Shown here piece by piece: positions 29,614-44,500 of a DNA stretch of 64,000 bases; position 1 is the stretch's first letter, and each line of letters begins with the position of its first letter. The notes below the pieces were generated by a model that was not told the DNA's origin, did not search any database, and worked only from the letters and a program-made list of their open reading frames with translations. Made by a program: the position numbers and the translations under genes. Source of the DNA: Vigna angularis (taxonomy: Eukaryota; Streptophyta; Magnoliopsida; Fabales; Fabaceae). Location: assembly GCF_016808095.1 (NCBI RefSeq), contig NC_068972.1, forward strand, positions 62,001 through 126,000, in the 5' to 3' direction.

Positions 29614-30241
29614 GAGTTAAATATGTTTTTAATCTCTAAACAGAATTTGTTTTTAGCCTTTTTCTTTTTTAACTTTTTGATATATTTTAATTTTTTTCCT
29701 TAACAAAAATATAATTTTTCATCGTTTTTTCTTTTTTTTAAAAGTGACTGGCTGTTTAGGCCGTGAGACTTCTCTCTTATTCATCTCAAACCTATGTTAT
29801 TTTAATCGTCATCAGACCATTTAATCCTTGTTTCGCACCATCTTCTACATTTGCAACCACAAAGAGGTCATTATTAGTACACATACCTTATAAACTCATA
29901 CCGATCCAATCAAAATAGAGAATAAAGGGAAAGAGAACCCATCGTCAGCAACGGAGGTGATGACCATCGAGTCGTTGTTGAGAGGAAGGGAAGCAAAGGT
30001 CATGCGTCTTTGGGAAGTTGCCGACAGCGTCTTCCACTAACGGTTGAGGATGCGTCAAGCTGTTAGGGTTTGTGGTTGAGAGGTTGAGTCGTCGTGAAGG
30101 GCGGGATTTCCTCGCTGGAGGCGTCAGTGGTGGCTGACCTTGCTAGTGACGGTGAGGACGCGTCACGGAGGAGAAGGGTGTCTCCCTCTCGCGCGCAAAG
30201 AAAAGCCAGGAGAGGAGAGCTTTCGCGATGGCCGGCGATGA

Positions 30242-30775
<534 letters not shown>

Positions 30776-32156
30776 TGTCTGTTGAACAGAGTATTTTTTG
30801 GAGACTGTTTATTTCCTGTGTTTCTTTTGTACTCTTAAGAAACCTTTGATTTACCTGATACACGGAAGCTTATTCTCTGTGTTTAGTTTTCTATTTAGAA
30901 TTAGAGTTTCACCCCAACTTGTACTGGTTTGTAATGCAAACCTTTATTTCACGGGTTATTTAGGTGGAAGTTTAATTCTGTTTGGAGAATAGCACCAAAA
31001 ATTTTGTTTGGAGGATAACCCCTCTTACATCCATTATTTGGTAAACATCCCAGCTGCGTGTATTTGTTTACGTATAATGTAGCATTGAATTTTGAAGTTC
31101 AACATTTCTTTAATAGAATATATTGGAAGTGAATATTATGTTAAACTTATTTTATTGATATTTACATATTAAACATAATTTTAGACGGTTCTTAATATTT
31201 ACCATAAAACGAAACTTTTGAAGACTGAGAAAACCTCTACTGTTTTAAGAAAGTCTGATGTCCTCATGAATCACTTTTGCAGGAGTTACTTTCAAAGGGA
31301 TTGGTTATATCAGAAAATTAATCCAAAAAAGGACAAAGAAAACGAAAGCAAAATAAGAGAGATAAAAGGCGTAAAATAAGAAAATGAAAGAGAAGTGATA
31401 AACCAGGGGAGGCATTATGCATTTATGCCATTGATTTTCAAACCTTTTAGTTGCAGACAGATACTATACATCTGACCCAGCAATTTTAAACTCAACCATT
31501 ATTAAATTTTCCGACAAAACACCATCTCAAAAGTGCTAATCTGGGAAACGAGGATTCGATTGACATTTGCATACTCTGATTTGTACCCACCCAGAAAAAA
31601 AAAACAAGAAATTCTAACAAAAAAGAAAAAACAAACCAGTACTCACACTCCTATATCCATTGTACAGTTTCACAAATCAAGTCTCTCTATATCGTTCAAG
31701 GCATACCCAGTTATTTAAAAAAAAATGAAACTTTAGATGATGCAGAAAGAGAGAGAAAAACAGGAAAAAATAGAAAAAAAGATTTAATCTTGAACTGATT
31801 CAATGACCAAATATGACATAACATCAAGGATGAACCAATTTTATCTTTTGATACAAATTTGTTAACAACTGATTAATTTTTTAGTTCTGAGCATCTGTAT
31901 TGACGGGTCTTGCAAAGGGGTTCCTCTCCTTCCATATACATCATGTAATCACAAACCATAATAAACCCCATATCTCTTTTCATAACTCGAGAAAAAACCT
32001 TAGACCATTTTTCTTTTCCCCAATTTCTCTGTTGCTCCTTGCTTGCAGACCACCTAACCTTGAGAAAAAGAGGATTTCTTGGCAATTATGGTTTTGGTGG
32101 TGACGAACATCTAGAATCTTGACTTGCGGGTGGCGCTGAGTGAAGAACTAGTGATT

Positions 32157-32249
32157 CTAGTTGTTCGGAGAAGGCGGCGCTTTGGAGGTGCATCCGGGTA
32201 GGGCTTTTTCGTCATGCAACACAGAAAGAGTTTCTTCCTCTTCCGCCAT
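32157..32249 (-). other. Short GC-rich open frame near the right arm of the Pack-MULE
   Basis: On the minus strand an ATG at 32249 opens 30 codons starting MAEEEETLSVLHDEKALPG and ending TAG. The block is GC-rich and Glu-rich, like the first exon of a plant gene, and may be another captured fragment. I do not recognise the source. Beside it a 20-bp unit (AAACCTATTTTCCCTTCTTG) is repeated in tandem at 32275-32294 and 32295-32314. Confidence 0.3.
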
Positions 32250-32605
32250 GGCACAAGTTCACGCTGCTAAGAGAAAACCTATTTTCCCTTCTTGAAACCT
32301 ATTTTCCCTTCTTGAAATCGCGATTCGTAGAAAGGTGGTGGTAGCAGGCATTGAAGAGGATGATGGACATAAATAAGAGAGAAAAGTCTCACAGCCTGAA
32401 AACGCGAACACCAAGTTTCAGAAAAAAAAAAAAGTGACGTGGCACTTTAGCCACGTCAGATTAAATTTAGCCATATCAGATTAAATTTAAAGTCACGAAA
32501 AATTATAATTATAATTTATTATAGAAAAAAGATTAAAGTATATTTTGAAAGATGACGAAAAATAAAATTCTTTCGAATTAAAAACATATTTAATTCTAAT
32601 TAAAA

Positions 32606-35035
32606 AGATAAAAAAAAATTAAAACATACATATTTATTTATCATTTCATTTTCTTTCTTTTATCATAACTTGTCTTTTTTTCTCCATTTAATTATATTAA
32701 GAGTGTAATTAAAAAATAATAATATCTTCAAATTGTAAAAGTGATAGGTAAAAAAAAATATAAATGTAGTTTATATTTATTTGCCAAAAGGAATCATATT
32801 CAAAATTAGATTAAGAAATAAGCTGAATAATAAATAACATTGAATAATCAAGTAAGAAGAGGTAGATTCAGATCACTAAGCAAACTAGAAATAATATCGG
32901 AAAGTTAAAAGGGAAGAGATTGGAGACACTATACTGACAAAAATTAATTATATATAACATTAAATAATTATATATAACATAAAAAATAATTTTAATTTTA
33001 TTATTTTTTATGATAACAAAAAATAATATATTTATTATTATAATTATACAACTAAATTTAAATAAGCTTTACAATTTTATTATAGGTAACCTTTTTTTAT
33101 TTTTTTGGTGGATAATTTTAGTATTATGAAGGGCTATTTTCGTTTAAAAAATAGTTAAGTTTTAGAAGAAAAAAATGATTAAATCGAGAAAAACGGTTAA
33201 ATTTAAAAAGTCGGTTATTTAAAAATTAAAATTGATAAAATATTTATTTTTAAAGGATAGAATTAAAAACAAAATGTATATACTAAAAAAATAATCTTTT
33301 CATATAATAGTCTAGATAAATAATATTAAATAAGATACGTTTACAAAATGTACATAGGGAAAATATAATTATAAATAACATAAGTAATTAAACAAAATAT
33401 TATTAGAAGTAATATCTTATTTAAATAATATAAATACTAATAAGGATTATCACAAAAATGAGTTAAGAAAATATATAAAATATCATATAGTTATTTAGAT
33501 AACCATACATATTTTTTATATTTATAAATCCAAAAGAGGAAGAGACGTACATAAAGTTTTTCTCAATAGATAACTATACAAAAGATTTATTCTAAGTAAA
33601 TTACGTATTTGTTCCATCATTTCCAATGCTTACTCCACCAATATATCATCTGTATCTACTCATACCAACCAGATAATCATTGTAAAAGATACCAAACATG
33701 CATAAAAAAGAAAAACAAAAAACACAAAAGGGTAAGATAATGTTAAAAATAACAGAAAAAATATCGGAATTCATCATACATCACATTTCATATCAAATTA
33801 AACAAACATCCTAAACATATCATTAACCTAGACCTGACCATCCGGATAAAATATGAATGTCGAGTTATTTGTGGTGACCATTATTGCTCTGCAGAGTCAT
33901 GATCAATGAGTTTCACCTTACCACACACAAGATTAATCTATTTCGCTTCTTAGACCATAATGGAACACTTAGACTAGGACTTTCTGCTACTCTTACCACA
34001 AACATCACTTCTCTCTAATTGAAAATAAATTACCATTAGAGTGTTAAAAAACCCATAAGATTGAGCTTCCTACATTTGTACAAACAATACTTAATATAAC
34101 CACTTAAAATTTCTCTTTAGAAATTCTTATTCAATCACACCTTGATACATACATCAACCTCATTCAAAATCCTTAATAACATTTCATAAAGCATATTAAA
34201 CATATCATAAAGTATCATCCAATCCTTAAGGGAAATAAAAAAAGTCAAAGAGAGAAAAAGTAAAGAGAGAAAACTATAAATATTGGCGGTGAGCGACACA
34301 TCCTTGCCGTTGAGTGCCATTCTTCGCACAAACCTAACACTTGAACGCCATCCCCTACAGCTAAGTGCTAAACTTATCGACTTTTTGACACTACTATATT
34401 TGAACACCACATTAAAAGATTAAAACATATAAATAAATATAAAAAAATGGTAAATGTCTATTTTCTTTACCTAATTAGTCGCAGAATAAAAAGATACCTT
34501 TAATATAGTAATTAAAGAAGTGTCTCTCCTTTCACAAATTTCACTTATAATTATTTATAGTTTTGTAAAGAATTTTAGATTTTACTGGTTCTCCTACTAA
34601 CCTTGTTTAATATTTTTTTTCTTAAAATGTTTGTTGGGATTCACATTCTTGACATTCATGACCACAAACATATAAAAAGACTTAGTTTTTTTTTTATTTT
34701 AAATTTGACTAGTTATTATGAATTTCAATTATAATATAAATTATATATTGGAAATTAGAAAAAGAAAAAAATAGTAAAAAAAAAAGAAGAATTATCCGAG
34801 AAAGATACAACAAACTAACCAACTATGTAACTAACTTTGTAGTTTTAGCTGGATAAGGATCTTTATCTTCGTTCAATTCCTATAATTGTAAAAGGGAGGG
34901 AGAGAGTAGCAGTAGGGGATGGCATCAAATGCTGAGGAGATTCACGCTGCATTGACTTGTTTCTCTTGCTTCGTTCGTTAGGATTAGGAAGGAAGTAGCC
35001 TGGAGAAGTGGTGTGTTGGCTCGGAATCTGTGGGA
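32606..35035. other. Intergenic spacer and 5' region of the PP2C gene
   Basis: AT-rich DNA without a supported gene. Around 33750-34400 the sequence is less AT-rich (TGGCGGTGAGCGACAC, GCCGTTGAGTGCCA, GAACGCCATCCCC), which looks like a decayed dispersed repeat of unknown class. From about 34850 it becomes 5'UTR-like, with upstream short frames before the ATG at 35036. Confidence 0.4.
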
Positions 35036-36429
35036 ATGGGATCTTGCCTCTCCGTCGCGGGGGCACCATCGGATGCATGTGATGACCGCTTGTGGAGTCC
35101 AACAGAATTGTCGGATCATAGGATTGAAATGCGGGTTCACAGAGTTCCTGGGAGATTGTTCTTGAACGGTTCATCGCAGATTGCTTCCTTGTACTGCAGA
35201 AAAGGCTACGGAGGGATCAACCAGGATGCAATGCTTGTTTGGGAGAACTTCTGTTCGAACGACGGCACCGTTTTATGCGGTGTCTTCGATGGCCACGGAC
35301 CTTATGGTCATTTGGTTGCAAAGAAACTCAGGGATTCCTTTCCTTTAAAGCTCATGGCTCAGTGGAATTCCTCAAATCCTGACAGCACCTACAGTTATCG
35401 CAATTTCTTTAACACATCCATGAACAACGACTTGGAACCTTGTACCATTGCCCCAACTGAAATTGCGACGCTCAGACAATCTTTTATCAGAGCTTCGAAG
35501 ATCATGGACAGAGACCTCAGAATTCACAATCAAATCGATTGCTCCTCTAGTGGCTCCACGGCTGTTACCTTGCTCAAGCAGGTGAGTATCACATCGCATC
35601 CCATCCCATCCCATCCCATCACTTCACATTATCTGCCACCTTCTTCAATTTTCGTTCATTCATCCCTCCCTCCCTCCATCCTTTAAGGGCCACGACCTTC
35701 TTATTGCTAATGTGGGTGACTCCAGAGCTGTATTGGCTACTCATGACCGCAATGGTTCCCTTATTGCCATTCAGCTGACCACTGACCTTAAGCCTGATCT
35801 TCCAAGTACCTCTCTCTTACCCACGTCTTTATTTGTGTCCAATACAATGCTGGATATTTTTCTTGTCTTACTGTTTTTTATTCATCAGGGGAAGCAGAGA
35901 GGATAAGGATTTGTAAGGGAAGAGTGTTCGCCCTTCAAAATGAACCGGGGATTTATAGATTATGGCTTCCCAATGTTGACTCCCCCGGGCTTGCCATGTC
36001 AAGATCTTTTGGAGATTTTTGTCTCAAGGACTTTGGACTCATCTCTGTTCCTGATCTCTCTTATCACCGCCTCAATCACAGGGATCAATTTGTTGTGTTA
36101 GCCACAGATGGGGTAACGCTTACCTCCTTTTTTCTTTTGTCAAACACAAATATATATGATCCACATTCTTGTGTTATCATGCACATACTTTCAAATCTCT
36201 TTAGGTATGGGATGTTTTATCAAACGAAGAAGTTGTGTCCATTGTGTCGTCTAGTCCACGCTCTTCAGCGGCTCGAATACTGGTTGACGCAGCTGTTCAG
36301 GCATGGAAAACCAAGCTTCCCACTTCTAAGGTTGATGATTGCTCTGTAGTTTGCCTCTTCCTTAATTCCATGTCGGAGTTAAAACCATCGACCCCCAAAA
36401 AAGACCCATCAAATGTCGTTGAGCAGTAA
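35036..36429 (+). CDS. Protein phosphatase 2C, myristoylated clade E-like
   Basis: PPM-family Mg2+/Mn2+-dependent Ser/Thr phosphatase. Four exons: 35036-35581, 35688-35805, 35889-36112, 36205-36429; 370 aa. The N-terminus MGSCLSV has Gly2 and Cys4, fitting N-myristoylation and palmitoylation and thus membrane attachment. Metal-site motifs: NQDA (62-65), GVFDGHGPYGH (D85, G86), NVGDSRAVL (about 190-198), LATDGVWDVLS (spanning exons 3-4, D295) and SKVDDCSVVCL (D340, D341). All core PP2C motifs are present, so it should be active. ATG 35036 is preferred to the in-frame GTG at 35030 because it leaves Gly at position 2. The clade E assignment is by remembered similarity of SLYCRKGYGGINQDAMLVWE and is less certain than the family. 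Confidence 0.92.
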
Positions 36430-37146
36430 CCACCACTACTTAGAGCAGAACCTTAACGAAAATGCCCACAGTACATATCTTTTATGTCAACCATCATTCT
36501 CTTTATTTAGAAGAAGGACTATTTGGCTGCATTCCCTATTTCAGGAATACACTCACATCCTAAGGTTTAACAAATTTTCATTTGTCTCTCCCCAAATAAA
36601 TCTCTCTCAATTTATATAACAAAACAAAGTTATATACTACCCATTAACACATGTCACTTGATATTTTTTTATGCAGTTATAAGGATAGAGAGATGTAGCC
36701 ATGTAAATACATACGGAACATAATTTCATTAAACCTCGGGTGTGTGTGCAAAATGACATAATTTATCTTATATTTTTACATGTACAGGGTAAAGGGATAC
36801 TACCGTCCTTTTCTTTTTAGCTGGAGATCTTTTCCTTATCTGTATATCCAAGTCTTTAGATTATATTATGTAGTTCATCCAGGGGTTGCTTGAAACAAGA
36901 GAAATGAAAAGAATAAGAATTTTATTTGCTTTTCTGTCATTTGTATTTTACCCTGTTAGTTATATTTTTCCTTGTTATTTACATTTTAATTTAAACACTC
37001 CAAATACCCAACACCTACCAAAGCCACACAAGGCCAAGTCCTTTTTTGAAACAAAAGTTTCTTGTCGATTACTATTTCAGTGGTTAGTAGAGTTGAGACA
37101 GAAGCCTGACCTTTAATTCTTTAATACTTAGCTGTAGTTCCATGTA

Positions 37147-37280
37147 GCTCTGAACGTCTTGAGCAAAATGAGTATAACCCACTGATGTTATAAATTGGGC
37201 AAAGGAGAAATACACTTTGTAATAGCCACCATTTTGATTTGCATTTTCCTTGTCTATAATGGTGCTGACTGGGTTATGAA
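37147..37280 (+). repeat. Dispersed repeat (partner of 38163-38290)
   Basis: Shares CTCTGAAC, GAGCAAAATGAGTATAA, TTATAAAT, TTGTAATAGCCA/CACTAATAGCCA, TTGTCTATAAT/TGGTCTATAAT and GGGTTATGAA with 38163-38290 in the same order and orientation. It abuts the repeat 37278-37386, so the two together may be one larger element. Confidence 0.65.
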
Positions 37281-37386
37281 GTCAAGCTGCCTTGAGTCTA
37301 TCTGTCACTTGATAAGGATGTAATATCATTGAACTGTGTAGAACTCGTTTGATGGACAAATAGAACTTTTCCAGCCAAAAGCTACT
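37278..37386 (+). repeat. Dispersed repeat (partner of 24113-24206)
   Basis: Matches PWD intron 9 over about 90 aligned bases (AAGTCAAGCT, ACTTGATAAGGATGTA, TTGATGGACAAA, TTCCAGCCAAAAGCTAC). Neither copy has obvious terminal repeats. Confidence 0.75.
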
Positions 37387-38162
37387 TTTTTTGGGTGTTA
37401 TTAAAATAAAAATGAAAATTATGAAATATTATCCTCATAGATCACTTCGTATTATTTATAGATAAAATTAATATATGCTTTTTAAAATTTTCATAAAGGT
37501 GTTTATTTCTTTATCTTATATTTTATTTTTTTGACATTTTTTAATTGGATAAGCTATATAGAATTTAATTAATTTCGAATAAAGTCTCGTATTCTAATTA
37601 ACTAAATAAAAAGTAATTAAGTGAAAATCTCAATTCAACACACATACAAACATATATTTATAAAAGTTTTATAAAAAAAATAGTCAATATTAGATGTGGT
37701 AATTAGAAAGTTATAAAAAAAATTAAATATATTTTATCGTGTTTTCTGGTTATTAATGGTTTTAGGTGAAAGACAAATAAAAAACTTTTGACTATTATTT
37801 TGTGTACATTAGGGATTTTATCCAGTAATATTTCTTTTCTATTTTTAATTTGTCCACTAATTTGTTTTTATTAACCAGACAGGTCAATTCATATATCTGT
37901 ACTTGATCTTCACAATTTTGATCCAATCGTTGTAAAGCTTTCTTTTTGGTAGATTTTTCTATTTTGTCTTTCTTTTTAAGACAATGGATAGATTTTATTC
38001 AGCAATAATGGCTTACACTCACAAGGAGGAGAATGGTAGACAAAGTATAATGCAGAGCATGAACAGAAAACACGTTTTAAAACTTCAATCCCACTAAGTA
38101 ATCCATCCATATCAACAATATCGCAATGTACCCCCTTTTTATGTTTATTCATCTTTTAGAGA

Positions 38163-38290
38163 TCTCTGAACCTCTTCACAAGCAAAATGAGTATAAAATA
38201 TTGCTATTATAAATCAGACAACGGAAAAATTCACTAATAGCCAGATTTTTTGTCATTTCCTGGTCTATAATTACGCTAATTGGGTTATGA
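38163..38290 (+). repeat. Dispersed repeat (partner of 37147-37280)
   Basis: A second, diverged copy of the 37147-37280 segment about 1 kb downstream, direct orientation, ending in TTGGGTTATGAATCAT. Confidence 0.6.
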
Positions 38291-38530
38291 ATCATAACTG
38301 GAATGCTAGCAATTTAACCAAAACAGGGTTGGATGTCTAACACAGACTATGTCTTCAACCGGTAAACCATGCTACTACATACCCTAATACCATGTATAGC
38401 TAACCCCTTTATCCACATAGGTTCACGAATAAGATATCAAAACATTAACTTTAGCAGACCTTGTGGCCAAGAGTCTTAGGTTCTAGTTATCCACGTTGCA
38501 AAATCATTAATGAAAACTTTGGCCCCTTCC

Positions 38531-41500
38531 TCATTTTCCCATGTGACTTAATATTCGGCTAATTATAGCCTCCTTCTTTCCGGAAACAGGAAGATTATGT
38601 GCGGTAAGATAATATTTCAACTCCACCACAGTCAAATCCTTTAACTGCAAAAAAATATCAAATGATTCCACATCAGCAATTTTGAAAGTTAAAAGAAAGA
38701 GCAGCACTGCAAATGAAAATTTTAAGCCATTATTACAACCCCCTAAACTGATAGCCATCTGATACCAGAAACTCAAATTTGAAGTGTGACTAACATCTTT
38801 GTCCGTATAAGGTATGGTAACTTTGAGCCATAATTAAAACTTCGTTACAACTTTGAGTCATAATCACCTTGTCGTTGGAGGTGCAGACCAGACACAAGGC
38901 ATCCTAAACCCTAAACACCCGCCCTCAATCAAGTCACCACCAAAAAGAGAGTTGTAGTGAGGAGAGAGATAGAGAGTTAAAGGGAGGTGAGGAAGACTCT
39001 AGTGCCGAAGACATTTTTTTATGAAGTGTAGAAACATTTTTTTATAAAGTGTAGGAACGAAATTGGTATATACTTTGGAACAGGAATAAAATACAATTTT
39101 AGTTAATAGTTTAGAGACAAAAAATATATTTAATCTTTAATAAAATAATTTGTTATTTCCTTACACAGATCAAATTGGTAGCAAAGCTCCAAATATTGGG
39201 AGCCCTATTTCCACTGGAATTGGTGAAAGGAACTGTTTCATTTTATTAGTAAAAGACCTAGAAAAGAACAGTCACTAAGACAAAAGCTAGGTAAGCAGGA
39301 AGAAGAGGCTAGAAAAGGCCAGGCAAGTGGCTCTCCATCTATAGGAAGATTGTGTCCAGGGTTTGGTAATCTAAGTTCTAGTCAACTCATATTAGCCTGT
39401 GCTTTATTACAAGTAGTCACTCCTCGTTTCTATTTAACAGTACATCAATCTTAAGTCACGGTCATATCTCGCCCCCCAATATAGCAACCAACACCATGTC
39501 CAAATTTCATCATATTAATAGCAGCCAAATCCTCTGTTCGTTACTGTGGTTAGTAGTGGGTTAGAAAGGTGCACCTCACATCACATTGTAATAACAACAC
39601 TGCCAGTTACACCGTTCAACTTGTGTAGAACACGTACCTCTGGCAACGCTCACTCGCCATTGCCACTGATAGGGTTGTCAAGACCTCTTAAACCCATTCC
39701 AAGTGAAGGTGACATCTCCTTTGGCTCTGATTTGAGTAATATAATTTTTTTGGTTCTTCTGCTAAATGAGTTCTCTCTATTATGTCTTTGTTTTGTGTTT
39801 TTTTTTCTTTAATGTCTTGTATGAAAGCCTATAAGGAGAAACTTGATCAATTTTAGAATAATGATTGAATCAATGACTAAGTTTCTTGAATCTTATACCG
39901 ATGAGGACCTTATAAGCATCATGGAATATAAGAAGAACAAGATTTAGGAAGAATAAAGAAGATATACAAAGGGGGTAACTTAGAAAGCTTAAAGAAATTA
40001 GAAAGCAAATTAATTTGTAAAAGTTTTAGAAGTTTTTAGAAATTTAGAGAAGGTGAATATAAATGGAAATGTCACCTTTAATGAATCAGAATATTTTTCT
40101 TTTCAGCTGCCCACTTCATGGGAGCAAACAGTTGAAGCAAAAAGAGCTTTCATTTTTACCATTACCATATTTGTCTGTGGAGGATGCTCAAGATCCAAAT
40201 GATGAAGCCCCAAAATGGGATTGAACAAACCCAGTGAGGAAGAAGACAAATTCTTTGACAAAAAAATATCAAATAAGGAAACAACAACCTTGAGGGGGGT
40301 GTTGTAAATAGAGGATTATCAGAATAAAAATATCCCCAATATCTTTACTAATGATTAGCAAAAAAATCCTTAAAATCTTCCTACTCATTTCAACATATTT
40401 TTATTTCCTTATTTGAAGTATTTGATCATTACAAATAAAAATTATGTTAATGTAATTTTTGCGATTGTTATCAATAGAAGTTTGTCAGTTTAGGTATAAC
40501 TGAAAGCTAGTTTAGGTATAACTATATGGTTTGTCCAGTACAGTTTGCCTGTTTATTCCATAGCTTGTATTGCAACTGAAACACCTACGACAAAATCATT
40601 GCTTGGATTTCGAAGGTAGGTAACTAGGTATGTTCGATGTAAAATTGGCTGAGGCTTAAGCACACCTGCTTATCCAAAATTTGATCAAAATTTCCACAAA
40701 TATGCACTGCATGAAAAAACTTCCAAGGATTACCTTTCCAGTGTCAGCAAGCTCGCCCCAGTCATATTGTTTACACTCTGTAGTTGCAAACTCTACCATT
40801 GCTTTTCGTTTCTTTGAGGCTTCAGTTGGCTTCCCAATGCCATGCTCATTCTCCTCATCATAATTTTCCCCATATACCGAGGTTTTGAATTCTTCCACTG
40901 CCCTCACCACTCCTGGTCTGCAGGTAACACACAAGCAGGAGGATTATCAATTCAAACTAAACTCTTCATCAGCAAATAGATGAAAGGTCAAAGAGGACAG
41001 AACAGATATACTTTCTTTCAGTTTCATTTTACGGTCTGCTATTTAGACTCAACAAAATGCTCAATTTATTATGAATAACTAGAGCTTACCTGGCCAAGCC
41101 TTCTTCGTCAGGTAATGTTTCATCTTTCATTTCTGGAACATCATCCTCTTCCAATGCTAATGCCTGCAGTACAGCATAGTGTCTTTGCAAGGCTGAAGAT
41201 GAAAAAAGCTTATTTTTTACCATCAGGAATCACTATATCTTTTCTTGTGTCAAATGGGAATAATAATTAGAAGTAGAACAAGACACATACTGCAAGTAGC
41301 TAATCATCATACACTATCAAGGAATAAAATCAAAAATAAGTAAACAGACAAAAAACAGTAAAACGTTATTATGAAGTTAATATATTTCCACAATTTATTG
41401 ATTTCATTGAGTAAAATATCAACAAAAGGTCTAATTATTGGGTAAAGCTAATGGAATGAAGTGTATAAATGCAATGCTTTTCAAAAAAAATAATAATAAT

Positions 41501-44500
41501 AATCTATCAGAGTTGGAAGAGATGAAAATGTTGGGGTAGATGGGATGGGTTAAAAAGGATGAGAGATTTTTGCCTTTGGTCATGCAAGGAGAAACCAACT
41601 GAGGCCCAAGTAAGAAAAGCGGGTGAGATAAAAAGATTACCAAAAACAACTTTATGATTCATTGAACAAACTGATCTTTCCAAAAAAAATAGGTTTTTAA
41701 GATATAGAAAAGTGGCTTCATTTGATCAAGGTAAACAACCCCACCAAATAAGAATAACCTTTTGATGCAATATATCAGGTTCAGGAATAAACTCTTCAAT
41801 ATATACATCATTACATCATTTATATTGAAAGTCTGGTAACATTTAAAAAACATAAGCTAATGAATATTATATTTGGAGAAATCTTGAGTAACACTGCTAC
41901 TTTTATTCGTTGTCAACCAGCCTTCATATAGAAATCACCAGCATGCTTAATCCTGTATCTTTAAGTAAACTGTCTATAATTCAGTCAAGGTGAGTGTTTC
42001 TAGATGAGAGAATAAATTACTATAAAACCAATGAAGCTTACTAGATGTATATGCAGAATTGCCAAACAGCAAGGAGAGGGAGTAAGCCAGAGGAAGGGAG
42101 AAGAGGCTTACCAGGGTTGGTAAATTGGCATACAGAAAAATCTTTCAAGTCAACACGCTTAATTAAATCAGCTGCCCTTTTTATTTGATCACTACTTGCT
42201 TTAGTCACCATCCCGCTTGTATCAGAATAACGCTGTAAAAATCATACCCACCAAGATAACAGTTTCATATTTAAAATTTTCACTGTTTTAGACATTTAAA
42301 GTTTAAACAAAGTCAAAATATTGCAATTTTCTACCTCTTCAACAAGTCTGATGTCATCAGAATATGGAAGATAAATCATGTGCATTCCGGGTGGCTCAAT
42401 CTGACTACCTGATTGAATAACTTCTTCCTAATAATCATACATGAGGTAAGAATTCCATACAAGCACATTAAATGAATAGCTGAGATTACGGTTAGATTGT
42501 ATTGATTGCAAAAATTTTATTGAGATCCTTTTAGAATAGGTTAAAATTGTGTTAATTCAGGAGTTTGGAACGATTCAAAGTGAAGCGGACCACTGTGCTT
42601 TGTATATGTTCTTCCAATCTTTGCATTTACTCAATTGTTTATATTGATAACATAATGATTGCATGTGATGATCATGATGGCATTGAATGCCTCAAACAAC
42701 AGAGATTTTCTTTGAATTGAAGTAGCTCAGCAAAGGCAGGCCATGTATGTTCTGAATATTTAGAATGAGCCAAATCATATACACAGATGGAAGCTTGTAC
42801 CTAACCACCACATCCTATTTTGATCCTAAGGATATTACAGGTTGATTGGTAACCTAATTGACATATGAAGGCCAGACATAGGGCAGATTGTCCATAAGGA
42901 CAAGCAATTTATTTCTGACAAATATGGTTTTAAAAAAGTAATCTCATTTCATGAAGGAGTATACAGCAAAATGTTTTCTAGAGTTCCAATGAAAAGGCAT
43001 ACTACCACGCCATGACCCTCACCACATGTGACCTCGTGAGTGAAACAACTTCTTCAGAAGTTACAACTTTGCAAAGGTATTGTAAAGTCGTCTTAATTGC
43101 CATAAACCCTAGCCCATCCTATTTGTGGACTCTCTAGGGTTGTCTTAATTGCAACCTTGAGGATGGTGATTTAGTCCTAGCTAGAAATATGGCTTAAATA
43201 TAGGCTACAAAACATGGGTAATTCTCACTTTATAAGTTACTTTTATAGGGTTAAGTTAGTTTTACAAGTATGCGCAACACTACAAGCTTGTAGCCTGGGC
43301 ATGACGGGAAATGTTGGAAAATCACCTTGACGGTGGTCATCACTAGCCCATCTCAGTTGGGACTCTCTTGGTGCAGCGCTAATTGTCAGCCTTAAAGGTG
43401 GTGATTCAGTCTCGATTAAAGATAACAAATAAAAATTATAAAGCCTAGAAAGTTCTCTTACAAATTAGTTTTCCGTGATTGAACTAGGTTTTCTCAGTGT
43501 TGTATCATTCATATCGCACTCACAATCACAATTCTAACAAAAAACACAGCTTGAATTGTGTGTGAAACCAAATTCGGATCTCGTGTCACATGATCCGGTT
43601 AAAAGAAATCTTGAGCATAAGTATAAAGATCAATGATCAGGAAAATATGAGTACAGAAAAGAATGCAAGACAATTATACAACAAAATGGAGCTCTAAAAT
43701 TATTCAGAAGTTTAGAGACAAAGCCATCAAACAGCTACGTCACATCAGCTTTTAAGCCAAGAAAGCAATCATTCATTATAATGCCAAATTTCTAGCATTG
43801 AACATATTGTACCTGTGCAATGAGAGCAACTAATTGAGGGCGAGAAGAACTACCACTAAAAGCAACAGCAAAACTGAAAGAAAAATCAGATAATTACTTT
43901 GATTGGTAATTATTAGCATATGCAAGTGTCATTTAACATCAGTCATGTTACAACCATACAAACTACTATATCAATCATGTAATAAAACTTAGTAGTATTA
44001 CAAGAGGATGCTTAGTTAATATATAATATTTGTCACTTGTTTTTGTCACACACTACCTAACTAGATTTCAGTTGCAGCTTTGACAAATCCCTCTCTTTCC
44101 CTTTTCCAATTAACATTCATGCAACTGCCTCATAAATACCAAAGATTTCTCAATGTAGAATTTGATTCAAAATGCTACCACTTCAAACTCTAATTTGATA
44201 ACAAGTAACATTTTAAGAAAAAGAAAATGCAGATACCCAATTGGAACGCACTTAGAATCAGACTACATTATTTAAGATATTAAATTCTCATAATCGCCAA
44301 AAACAAAGAATAAAGATGTTGATGTAGACATGAAAGTGCAATTAAAAAAATCCTTAAAGACAATGAATCAAGGATACCGGTTGAGTTGTATCATGGACCT
44401 ATGAAGAGCAATGAAGATGCACATGCTGCTGTCTGTACCCTGCAAAGCAAAAAGGCATCACAGAAGAATACTATGAAATAGAAAAAGGGATAAACATACA

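Larger units (their letters stand above)
36430..38530. other. Convergent intergenic region between PP2C and KU70
   Basis: 3'UTRs of both genes are expected at the ends. The middle is AT-rich and includes two dispersed-repeat segments listed separately. No gene was seen. Confidence 0.5.
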
